NCBI GenBank assembly: GCA_964013575.1
Contig: CAXGWP010000012.1
Span: 1 to 47,675 of the forward strand
Direction: 5' to 3'
Source: BJGV01 sp964013575
GTDB taxonomy: Bacteria > Pseudomonadota > Gammaproteobacteria > Burkholderiales > Nitrosomonadaceae
DNA length: 47,675 nt
A program made the position numbers and the translations under genes. Of the stretch, positions 42,645-47,675 are shown piece after piece. Position 1 is the first letter of the stretch. Each line of letters begins with the position of its first letter. The notes under the pieces are model-generated. The model did not search any database and had not been told where the DNA came from. It was given only the letters and a program-made list of their open reading frames with translations.

Positions 42645-43389
42645 CTACCTCATAAGTGGCTTCTTTAAGTTCTTTTGGTTTAACAATAATCTCACTTTTT
42701 GCAATTTCTCCAGCACTTGCCTGGCCATTCATAATCATACGTAGTTGCTGTTGAGCAAGTGCTTTAGTTGTATTTCTTAAATCTTCTACTATGTCATTAC
42801 TATAACCAATATCTATTTCTACTTTAGCAGCCGCTGGGGAGGCCAGATTGCTAATTAAACTTTCAGCCGCTTTCTGCCTTACTAATTCCGATTTAGCAGT
42901 ACGCATTAATTCTGCTTGTGTATTAATAGCTTCTTGATAGACGCCCGCATTTAAAATATGCGTAGGCACCATGGTTTGTTCCATTATTTTCGTTATTAAT
43001 CCTGTTTTACTATAATTATCTGCAAAAGAAGCAATATAAGATGCCGAAGCACCTTTATTTATCAAGTTTTGATAACGATCTGGGAATACTTTACTGTAAG
43101 CAGTAGATGATTTATCTCCCATTAATTTAAGGGACACGAACTTTACAGCATTTATATATGCCGCCAATGAGTACTTTCCAGTTGATAAAACGGAAGAGTA
43201 CGTTAATGCATTGTCCCTAAACACCCGTCTTAATTCACTATCAGCCTCAGAATTAATAATATCAACAACTTTATCAGAGATATGCTTACGAAAACGCTTA
43301 TCAGGAAGGGCGCCCGCCAGCATCTCTTTAGTTAAGTAATCCGTTGTTTCTAAATCTGTATCAACATCTTTTAAATTAGCTAATTGCAT
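42628..43389 (-). CDS. Probable terminase small subunit, 253 aa
   Basis: Directly upstream of the large subunit with a 17-bp overlap. Mostly helical, with a central region (SLAAYINAVKFVSLKLMG, ASYIASFADNYSK) and an Ala/Gln-rich helical stretch (TTKALAQQQLRMIMNGQAS) near the C-terminus, which could form the oligomeric ring. ATG 43389 with SD GAGGT is preferred to 43401. No clear helix-turn-helix was identified by eye, so the call is mostly from position. Confidence 0.55.
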   Translation of the reverse strand: MQLANLKDVDTDLETTDYLTKEMLAGALPDKRFRKHISDKVVDIINSEADSELRRVFRDNALTYSSVLSTGKYSLAAYINAVKFVSLKLMGDKSSTAYSKVFPDRYQNLINKGASASYIASFADNYSKTGLITKIMEQTMVPTHILNAGVYQEAINTQAELMRTAKSELVRQKAAESLISNLASPAAAKVEIDIGYSNDIVEDLRNTTKALAQQQLRMIMNGQASAGEIAKSEIIVKPKELKEATYEVVEDAD

Positions 43390-43687
43390 TACGAACCTCA
43401 TTCCATCTATGAATTAAAGTGTTATGGGACATTTCTTCCGAATAGCAAATATTAGGAGATACCAACCAGGTATCTTTATCTAATTGCACTAGGATCCCAT
43501 GTTCTTCAAGCTCCTTCCAATATTTATTCCACGTACGGTAGTCTTTAATCCAATCTATCATACGAGTAAATTTTCTTCTGTCTATTTCATTTTGTTTGTT
43601 AGAAAACAACGTTAAAGGCAATAAAAGAGCATAAGCTGTACCCGATAAATTGCTATCCACTGCTTCCATATTGATTAATTTACTCAC
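43376..43687 (-). CDS. Winged-helix-like protein, 103 aa
   Basis: The segment FTRMIDWIKDYRTWNKYWKELEEHGILVQLDKDTWLVSP reads like the recognition helix and wing of a winged-helix domain (WKELEEHGIL, then a beta hairpin). The pattern is close to the next gene upstream (GMRALKKADFVRKYTKKEYMLNP). The two overlap by 8 bp and may work as a pair. Similar folds occur in RepL-type replication initiators and phage regulators. DNA binding is inferred. Confidence 0.55.
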   Translation of the reverse strand: MSKLINMEAVDSNLSGTAYALLLPLTLFSNKQNEIDRRKFTRMIDWIKDYRTWNKYWKELEEHGILVQLDKDTWLVSPNICYSEEMSHNTLIHRWNEVRNAIS

Positions 43688-44021
43688 TTCTTAATCCCCT
43701 GCTAGTTTGAGTATCCCACATGTGTTTAACAATATAGTATTGTTTATCATTACCGTTAAACAATACATCTGGATTAAGCATATACTCTTTTTTAGTGTAT
43801 TTCCTAACAAAATCTGCCTTTTTCAAAGCCCTCATGCCACGATGAAAGTCATGAAGGGTTATTCCAACTGTTTTAGATATCAACTTTGGCGTCCCTATTA
43901 CCATATTTACTCGGTTAATCTGGTACATAAGTTTAAGCAGTACTAGTGCCGCATCAGAAGATAACCTGCTGTTAGCAATTAAATTTGCTGGTTGAGTCCC
44001 TAATTGTAATTTATTAAACAT
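43680..44021 (-). CDS. Winged-helix DNA-binding protein, RepL-like pattern, 113 aa
   Basis: VLLKLMYQINRVNMVIGTPKLISKTVGITLHDFHRGMRALKKADFV is a convincing helix-turn-helix run, followed by the wing KYTKKEYMLNPDVLFNGND. The YMLNPxxLFxG element is reminiscent of RepL-family initiators and related phage regulators. It is preceded by a 16-aa coupled leader peptide whose stop overlaps its start. It could bind the repeat-rich DNA at 44382-44639 about 0.4 kb upstream. Function inferred. Confidence 0.6.
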   Translation of the reverse strand: MFNKLQLGTQPANLIANSRLSSDAALVLLKLMYQINRVNMVIGTPKLISKTVGITLHDFHRGMRALKKADFVRKYTKKEYMLNPDVLFNGNDKQYYIVKHMWDTQTSRGLRSE

Positions 44022-44064
44022 TCCGTGGTGCTCTCATTTGTGCTACGCTGTTAGTGTTTCTCAT
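44014..44064 (-). CDS. 16-aa leader peptide overlapping the winged-helix gene
   Basis: ATG at 44064 has the best SD in the window (AAGGAGGT, 5-bp spacing). It encodes MRNTNSVAQMRAPRNV, and its TAA lies inside the first codons of the 113-aa gene. That gene has no SD of its own, so translation is probably delivered by this leader. A regulatory role for the peptide itself is speculative. Confidence 0.5.
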   Translation of the reverse strand: MRNTNSVAQMRAPRNV

Positions 44065-44090
44065 TTCCTACCTCCTTGGGATGAAGCAGG

Positions 44091-44128
44091 GAAAACCCGT
44101 TTATTTACGTTTGGATGAGCGGGTTTTC
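44091..44128. terminator. 9-bp inverted repeat with 20-nt loop
   Basis: GAAAACCCG (44091-44099) pairs with CGGGTTTTC (44120-44128), spanning the 3' end of the zinc-ribbon gene. No T run follows on the minus strand; on the plus strand the following DNA is T-rich but no plus-strand gene ends here. Weak candidate terminator or attenuator. Confidence 0.3.
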
Positions 44129-44301
44129 TCATTTCTTTTACCTACACAAACATTACAATACTTCTTATTCGAGGTTTTCTCCCCGCAACTAGGACACGGA
44201 TGTGCCAAAAACCTTCTATTAGGTTTCTGCTGAGGGTCAAATACGGGTTGAACTACTCTTAATAACTTTCCCTCTCCATCAAATATTTTAACTGGGTACA
44301 T
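44101..44301 (-). CDS. Zinc-ribbon protein, 66 aa
   Basis: ATG at 44301 with SD AAAGGAG. Cys36, Cys39, Cys49 and Cys52 in HPCPSCGEKTSNKKYCNVC form a single zinc ribbon, followed by a basic tail (KRNEKTRSSKRK). The first 25 residues form a short beta unit. Probably binds nucleic acid or a polymerase, as many small phage zinc ribbons do; the exact role is unknown. Confidence 0.65.
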   Translation of the reverse strand: MYPVKIFDGEGKLLRVVQPVFDPQQKPNRRFLAHPCPSCGEKTSNKKYCNVCVGKRNEKTRSSKRK

Positions 44302-44321
44302 AAATTCTCCTTTCTAAATAG

Positions 44322-44678
44322 TTAATAAATATGGGTTTTTTTGGTTTTTTTGGTTTTCTCGGTTTTCCACGCCCCCCTTATTCCTAAATTTGGAAATACA
44401 TGTGCACATACAGTTTTTGTATGTACATACCAAGTTAGGAGTTTCATACTATTACGAAGAGTAAAATCTCCTAAATTTAGGCTACGCAGCTGCCGCAGTG
44501 CCTTCTTAAAATTAGGAAAATTAAATGTTCCCAAATAAATGGGAATTTTAAAACCACTCCTAAATTTAGCCCTAGTATCGTTCTTGTTACTTGTGTCAAG
44601 ATTTCTAAATTTGGGAGATGTTCTTACCCGGGTGAGAACTACTCCTAATTGCGAGTGCGGCGCATTTTTATAACTCAT
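44322..44678 (-). CDS. Doubtful 118-aa ORF covering a repeat-rich segment
   Basis: The frame opens 3 bp after the prolyl-hydroxylase-like gene's stop, with GAGAG nearby, so coupled translation is possible. However, most of its codons fall in repeated AT-rich DNA and palindromes (44382-44639), and the C-terminus is low-complexity (KTEKTKKTKKT) from GGTTTTTT repeats. No fold is recognisable. It may be a basic protein or simply an open frame across regulatory DNA; I lean towards the latter. Confidence 0.35.
   Translation of the reverse strand: MSYKNAPHSQLGVVLTRVRTSPKFRNLDTSNKNDTRAKFRSGFKIPIYLGTFNFPNFKKALRQLRSLNLGDFTLRNSMKLLTWYVHTKTVCAHVFPNLGIRGAWKTEKTKKTKKTHIY
44382..44614. repeat. Iteron-like repeats of TCCTAAATTTAG
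   Basis: Four copies: TCCTAAATTTGG (44382), TCCTAAATTTAG (44469), TCCTAAATTTAG (44558) and TTCTAAATTTGG (44603). The second contains the perfect 12-bp palindrome CCTAAATTTAGG. Partial copies (CCTAATT at 44643, AAATTAGGA near 44510) lie between and beside them. The two middle copies are 89 bp apart. Could be operators or origin iterons. Confidence 0.6.
44620..44639. promoter_or_regulatory. 20-bp near-perfect palindrome (operator-like)
   Basis: GTTCTTACCCGGGTGAGAAC differs from its own reverse complement only at one symmetric pair. It lies immediately beside the last TTCTAAATTTGG repeat and could be a dimeric repressor site. Confidence 0.5.
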
Positions 44679-44681
44679 CTC

Positions 44682-45257
44682 TCACCATGCCCAAGATACC
44701 GCAGAGTATCTTTGTCCTTTTATAGTTTCACTTACCTTATGAGGAAACAGAAAAATAGATGGAAAGATAACTATATCTCCTAGTCCCAATGATATACGGT
44801 AATCGTCCCAAAATAATAGATCTGCTCCCTCATAGTTGTCATTCAGATTGAGGATTAAACTCAATACAGGGATTCCCTTTTCTCTACCATCAAACAATGA
44901 ATAAATATGGTCAAAATGTTCACGCATTATCTGACCCTGTGCGTATCTATTGAATCGTATTAGACTGAATCGTGTTATCAGGTTCGGTTGATAGTTCTCT
45001 ACAGCTTTCACCATATAAGGTAAAAAGATTTTATTCTCTTCCCTAGTGGATTGCTGTACACCCAGTTCCCTAGTATCATTTGAATTGTAGTTTGTTGCAG
45101 ACGAATCAGACCATCCATGAGGTTGCCACTTGTTATGATCTAGCTTGGATATGGTAGAATCGCATATATCTTTTGGAATGGTCGAGCGTTCTACATGGAT
45201 ATATTCATGGAGTTGATTAGATGCTTTCATTTTGTGTATTTGACGGCTTAAGAACAT
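44682..45257 (-). CDS. Prolyl-4-hydroxylase-like 2OG-Fe(II) oxygenase, 191 aa
   Basis: Ligands His114 and Asp116 in REHFDHIYSL (HxD), His173 in FPHKVSETIKG, and Arg183 in QRYSAVSWAW, with a DIVIFPSIFLFPH strand between. This P4Hc/PKHD-type pattern differs from the HxH oxygenases elsewhere in the window. Such enzymes hydroxylate Pro, Lys or other residues. ATG 45257 uses GGGAGATGAG as SD, which overlaps the stop of the upstream 47-aa gene; an internal ATG at 45230 lacks an SD. Substrate unknown. Confidence 0.85.
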   Translation of the reverse strand: MFLSRQIHKMKASNQLHEYIHVERSTIPKDICDSTISKLDHNKWQPHGWSDSSATNYNSNDTRELGVQQSTREENKIFLPYMVKAVENYQPNLITRFSLIRFNRYAQGQIMREHFDHIYSLFDGREKGIPVLSLILNLNDNYEGADLLFWDDYRISLGLGDIVIFPSIFLFPHKVSETIKGQRYSAVSWAW

Positions 45258-45266
45258 TTTTAGAAC

Positions 45267-45410
45267 TCATCTCCCAACTAACCAAATAACTATACCTAAA
45301 AAGATTAACCAAATTGCGACTATTATCTTCGTTCTCGTATCCATTGGTTTCATTTTGTCGTTTTTCCTCGATTCACGTTTGTAATGATCTTCGCAATTAT
45401 TCCAGTCCAT
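45267..45410 (-). CDS. 47-aa membrane micro-protein
   Basis: ATG at 45410 follows GGAGG. A charged N-terminal half (DWNNCEDHYKRESRKNDK) precedes a C-terminal membrane helix (TKIIVAIWLIFLGIVIWLV) ending GR. It fits exactly between the methyltransferase-like gene and the oxygenase, and its stop codon is part of the oxygenase SD. Function unknown. Confidence 0.6.
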   Translation of the reverse strand: MDWNNCEDHYKRESRKNDKMKPMDTRTKIIVAIWLIFLGIVIWLVGR

Positions 45411-45423
45411 AATTAGCCTCCAA

Positions 45424-46008
45424 TTAGGAGCACTTTAAAATATAGTCTCCCAAGTCATAATGCACACAATTCCGTAATACTTGCCTTTTATTAGGTAATC
45501 TGTAATTAGATAAGTCCAGGCCATGGTACACTTGTAAATCAGGTATCTGAGCCGTCCTTATCTTTACGCCACTAAATTTCTTATCAGAAATAGAGAAATT
45601 AGACCAAAAATAGTGTCGCTCGAGATTTGCCGTTGGTGGAATTAAAGGTGTGTAATACGGTTTAACATTCTCTACAACCCACTTAGTTTCGCAATTTGCC
45701 TGCAAGAATACTATTTCCTGCCATAATCGCATATCGGGATACACGGGTGGCGTCCCACGATACTTCACACATATATTCTGCCTAAAGCTGGAATGTGTCT
45801 GGCAAGGCGGACTCGCCCAGATAAAGTCAAATTCTTTGAAGTGATCCAGTAGATACTGATGGGCATCACCCACAACTAACGTATCTTGTGGATACAGGTT
45901 CCTATATACATTTGCTATCTCTTCTGAATTCTCTACGGATGTAACTTGTACGTTTTTCCAAAGCTTTCGATTCCCACCTAAACCAGAGTACAAATTTAAT
46001 ATTTTCAA
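45424..46008 (-). CDS. Short C5-cytosine methyltransferase-like protein, 194 aa
   Basis: Motif I LYSGLGGN (6-13), acidic motif II region (SVENSEE), motif IV ASPPCQTHSS with catalytic Cys69, and motif VI VVENVKP (111-117) match DNA (cytosine-5) methyltransferases. The target-recognition domain and motifs IX-X are absent, as in many short marine phage versions. The start is TTG at 46008 behind a strong GGAGGAGG. It is the first leftward gene after the control region. It may protect phage DNA from restriction, or have another nucleic-acid target. Confidence 0.8.
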   Translation of the reverse strand: MKILNLYSGLGGNRKLWKNVQVTSVENSEEIANVYRNLYPQDTLVVGDAHQYLLDHFKEFDFIWASPPCQTHSSFRQNICVKYRGTPPVYPDMRLWQEIVFLQANCETKWVVENVKPYYTPLIPPTANLERHYFWSNFSISDKKFSGVKIRTAQIPDLQVYHGLDLSNYRLPNKRQVLRNCVHYDLGDYILKCS

Positions 46009-46039
46009 TATGCCTCCTCCTTATTGAGAATGACTTTAT

Positions 46040-46066
46040 ATTATACTTAAAAACGACAAAATACAA
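46040..46066 (-). promoter_or_regulatory. Leftward sigma70-like promoter for the methyltransferase gene
   Basis: On the minus strand, TTGTAT (46066-46061) and TATAAT (46045-46040) are 15 bp apart, a short but usable spacing, about 30 bp before the TTG start codon. The paired dyads lie just upstream of the -35 box. Confidence 0.5.
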
Positions 46067-46079
46067 TACTTAACTTCAG

Positions 46080-46136
46080 TTTAATCTCAAATGTGAGAGT
46101 AAACAAGGGAGTTAAATCTCAGATCTGAGATTAAAC
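46080..46136. promoter_or_regulatory. Two related operator-like dyads, 32 bp apart
   Basis: Dyad 1 (46080-46103) has arms TTTAATCTCA and TGTGAGAGTAAA. Dyad 2 (46112-46135) contains the perfect palindrome ATCTCAGATCTGAGAT flanked by TTAA and TAAA. The shared half-site is TTTAATCTCA. Centres are 32 bp apart, about three helical turns, so two dimers would bind the same DNA face. Confidence 0.7.
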
Positions 46137-46305
46137 GGTATTGAGAATAGCTCTAAGTGCTTCTTAACTAATAAGTTAGGCCTTGGCATTCCCCTTCTAA
46201 GAATAAGAAGCGTCTGGAATTCTAAAATGTTTCTCCTTTCTAATTTTAGGTAAACTCCAGGGCTCTTATTATTTAATTTATATAATATATATTATAGCGT
46301 CCCTC

Positions 46306-46332
46306 GAACCTACGGCCTGACGGCCTCGGTTC
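46306..46332. other. GC-rich hairpin in the control region
   Basis: GAACC (46306-46310) pairs with GGTTC (46328-46332) and GGCC (46314-46317) with GGCC (46322-46325), with a TGAC loop and a small internal loop. It lies directly after the AT-rich TATAAT segment. Could be a leader-RNA structure or terminator; no T run follows. Confidence 0.4.
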
Positions 46333-46352
46333 TACGGAACGCAAACGGCAAG

Positions 46353-46368
46353 TGTTTCACGTGAAACA
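46353..46368. promoter_or_regulatory. Perfect consensus parS (ParB binding site)
   Basis: TGTTTCACGTGAAACA is a full 16-bp palindrome identical to the conserved chromosomal parS recognised by bacterial ParB. No parA or parB gene is in this window. The site sits in the divergent control region, 176 bp before the first rightward gene. Confidence 0.85.
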
Positions 46369-46391
46369 AAAAGCCATAGGAAAAATTTTAT

Positions 46392-46438
46392 TTTTAGGTA
46401 CGAGTGCAATACTAACTTGCTGGAACAGCAACCTAAAA
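46392..46438 (+). promoter_or_regulatory. Candidate N4-type hairpin promoter (6-bp stem, 3-nt loop)
   Basis: TTGCTG (46417-46422) and CAGCAA (46426-46431) pair perfectly around loop GAA, whose central base is a purine on the plus strand. An outer 8-bp repeat TTTTAGGT / ACCTAAAA (46392-46399, 46431-46438) flanks it. N4 virion RNA polymerase promoters are hairpins with 5-7-bp stems, 3-nt loops and a central loop purine, with the start ~11 nt downstream. Here that would be near 46435, reading towards the 89-aa gene. It could also be a chance hairpin. Confidence 0.45.
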
Positions 46439-46543
46439 GCCACTCCCCCCCAGGTTCAATAACTATCTTTTTTCCCACACATTAGAACCACTCTTCGAGC
46501 ACGGGGTTGTTTATTATTAACATTCCTTATAAGGAGAAACATT

Positions 46544-46813
46544 ATGGCTAGAAACAACCGTGTTGCTGTACAATCGTTACCTGTCCCAGAAGAGATGTCT
46601 TCCATGCAGGCAATGGGCAATGGGATCTCCCATTCCTTCCAAGCTGTCGGCCAGGCAGCAGAGTTCTCGCATCGGTCGCTTTGGACGCTCAACCAATACG
46701 CTAAGGGCGTTCAAGTCCAAGTTCTGCTAGACCAGCATGACGAGCATTCCGAACGGGTTGCCTCTGCACCTCCTGAAGTGCAGAATCAAATACGTCTCAT
46801 CCGAGGCTACTGA
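46544..46813 (+). CDS. Unknown early-side protein, 89 aa
   Basis: ATG follows a strong SD (AAGGAG) and the gene ends 30 bp before a clear terminator, so it is a self-contained transcription unit. The sequence is Gln/Ser/Ala/Val-rich (AVGQAAEFSHRSLWTLNQYA, then VLLDQHDEHSERVAS), probably helical, with no membrane segment or catalytic motif. Its codons are visibly richer in G and C than the late genes. Being first downstream of the candidate hairpin promoter, it could be an early host-takeover factor. Not recognised. Confidence 0.65.
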   Translation: MARNNRVAVQSLPVPEEMSSMQAMGNGISHSFQAVGQAAEFSHRSLWTLNQYAKGVQVQVLLDQHDEHSERVASAPPEVQNQIRLIRGY

Positions 46814-46842
46814 TCCAGGCAACATCATCCTCCTTCCTCAAC

Positions 46843-46872
46843 AGCCCTCTTCGGAGGGCTCCTTCCTTTTTG
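46843..46872 (+). terminator. Rho-independent terminator
   Basis: AGCCCTC and GAGGGCT form a 7-bp stem with a stable TTCG tetraloop, followed by CCTTCCTTTTT. It ends the 89-aa transcript. Confidence 0.85.
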
Positions 46873-47047
46873 TAAAACACATTACACGGTAAGAGAGTGA
46901 GCAGAGAGATGTACACTTCTTGTGTTTCCTTCCTACCCTCTTCTCTACTCATACATCACCTGCAAAACATTTCTTCGAACAAAGGGAGGTTTAGCATAGT
47001 GCTTACCTTCTTTGTATATTACTAACTCCTACTGGAGGTTTTAGACC

Positions 47048-47491
47048 ATGGCTAATAAGCGTAAAGCAATGGAAGAAGTACCAGCACCGTTTACAGTAGA
47101 CGGTACTGAAAGTAGTAATAGTAACGCAGGTTATACCGACGTTTACTATACTATTGGTAAAAAGGGGTATTACAGTTTCAACCCTAAACCTAAAATCCAG
47201 TTTCCTGTTAAAGGGAAACATGCAGGTAAGTCAATGAAGCCAGCAGGTATAGCTAAATTGCTCCTGTCTCCTAAGATGCGAGTAGAAAAGGTATCTAAGG
47301 ACAGTAAAGGGTTGTACGTAGTCCTTGAGTCTAATGGTTCTACAGTACCATTCGGCTTCATAAACAATGGCGGGCAGAAGATCAGTGCCGATGAGTTGCC
47401 TGCGATTAAGAAACTGGCTAAACAACATTTCGCTCTTAAAGTAGAAGCGAATACTGTTACGGACGAACTTTCAGACGATCTGTTCGAATAG
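47048..47491 (+). CDS. Unknown early-side protein, 147 aa
   Basis: ATG has SD TGGAGGT; the SD lies in a small possible hairpin (ACTCC...GGAGG). Lys-rich N-terminus, a beta-rich middle (DVYYTIGKKGYYSFNPKPKIQFPV, GLYVVLESNGSTVPFGFIN), and an acidic C-terminal end (TVTDELSDDLFE). A basic body with an acidic tail resembles small single-strand DNA-binding proteins in outline, but no OB-fold signature can be confirmed by eye. The 234 bp before it holds the terminator and no convincing gene. Confidence 0.6.
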   Translation: MANKRKAMEEVPAPFTVDGTESSNSNAGYTDVYYTIGKKGYYSFNPKPKIQFPVKGKHAGKSMKPAGIAKLLLSPKMRVEKVSKDSKGLYVVLESNGSTVPFGFINNGGQKISADELPAIKKLAKQHFALKVEANTVTDELSDDLFE

Positions 47492-47520
47492 TATTAGTTG
47501 TTTGATCAAACAAGCGTATT

Positions 47521-47539
47521 GGCGGGCTCCTGGCCCGTC
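47521..47539 (+). terminator. Short GC hairpin after the 147-aa gene
   Basis: GGCGGGC (47521-47527) pairs with GCCCGTC (47533-47539), one G-T pair, loop TCCTG, followed at a distance by TAGTTTTAATT. Weak terminator candidate between the 147-aa gene and the next small gene. Confidence 0.4.
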
Positions 47540-47577
47540 AGTACGTCTTAGTTTTAATTAAAGGGAGATAGTGTGCA

Positions 47578-47675
47578 ATGACTGGATTAGAGATGGGCTT
47601 CATCATAGTATCAGTAGCACTACTAGTAGGTTTAGGTTTACCACAGTTATTCTGGATATTTGATAATAAGGAGGA
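47578..47675 (+). CDS. Small membrane protein, cut by the window edge
   Basis: ATG after SD AAGGGAG; 32 codons are visible. MTGLEMGF is followed by a hydrophobic helix (IIVSVALLVGLGLPQLFWI) and a charged start of tail. The last bases (AAGGAGGA) look like the next gene's SD, so the protein is probably short. Function unknown. Confidence 0.5.
   Translation, partial: MTGLEMGFIIVSVALLVGLGLPQLFWIFDNKE

Larger units (their letters stand above)
46009..46543. other. 535-bp divergent control region
   Basis: No convincing gene. It separates leftward late-type genes from rightward genes. From left to right it holds a leftward sigma70-like promoter, two related dyads, an AT-rich segment with TATAAT at 46281, a GC-rich hairpin, a perfect parS, a 3-nt-loop hairpin and an SD for the 89-aa gene. 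By eye the DNA from ~46300 rightwards is richer in GC than the late genes. Confidence 0.75.

Noticed and set aside
46112..46228. 38-codon minus-strand frame starting with ATT behind AAAGGAG
   Set aside because: The SD is good, but the start is non-canonical, the peptide resembles nothing, and its end lies in the operator dyad. Kept as a possible leader only.
46298..46343. tRNA-like GC-rich fold
   Set aside because: The arms do not make a cloverleaf and there is no CCA end, anticodon loop or T-loop consensus. Listed only as a hairpin.
46916..47026. Short plus-strand frame starting ATG TAC ACT between the 89- and 147-aa genes
   Set aside because: About 36-40 codons, weak SD, and no supporting pattern; probably chance.

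Overview
The window is the late half of a tailed phage genome plus the edge of its early region. The phage looks like an N4-type (Schitoviridae-like) podovirus of a Gram-negative, probably marine host. Three things point to N4: a giant protein of at least 4,133 residues with all the signature motifs of a single-subunit RNA polymerase, an N4-gp56-type major capsid protein, and the gene order RNA polymerase - structural genes - capsid - scaffold - portal - lysis - tail - terminase. The marine guess rests on AT-rich DNA, many TIGR02466-type 2-oxoglutarate/Fe(II) oxygenases, and tail-fibre repeats of the SGTLPNAR type. No taxon can be named from sequence alone.

Layout. Nearly all of 1-46,008 is on the minus strand and reads right to left. 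From right to left it holds: a C5-methyltransferase-like gene, a 47-aa membrane peptide and a prolyl-hydroxylase-like gene (46,008-44,682); a repeat-rich segment with a zinc ribbon and two winged-helix-like genes (44,678-43,376); terminase (43,389-41,040); tail/adaptor and fibre genes (40,944-36,240); a tightly coupled block of four 2OG oxygenases and a radical SAM/SPASM enzyme (36,243-32,120); a run of small membrane and coiled-coil proteins that is probably the lysis cassette (32,123-30,472); small basic proteins, a second methyltransferase-like gene and two more oxygenases (30,463-27,770). A plus-strand island follows (26,154-27,773: promoter, HU protein, zinc-knuckle protein, M15 endolysin, oxygenase). 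Then come portal, scaffold, capsid, small basic proteins, virion proteins and the virion RNA polymerase, which runs off the left edge.

The 535-bp stretch 46,009-46,543 separates the minus-strand late genes from plus-strand, probably early, genes. It carries a sigma70-like promoter, two related dyads 32 bp apart, a perfect consensus parS site, and a 6-bp-stem/3-nt-loop hairpin of the form used as promoter by N4 virion RNA polymerase.

Most interesting system. A tail-fibre-like protein (37,224-37,970) has a cysteine-free body followed by an 80-residue Asn/Cys-rich tail with 12 cysteines, ending in CDCACNC. Downstream lie an Ig-like protein, four 2OG oxygenases and a radical SAM/SPASM enzyme, with most junctions overlapping or abutting. 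With four more oxygenases elsewhere the window encodes eight. I infer a phage post-translational modification cassette, possibly RiPP-like, acting on the virion; no reaction or substrate can be proven from sequence.
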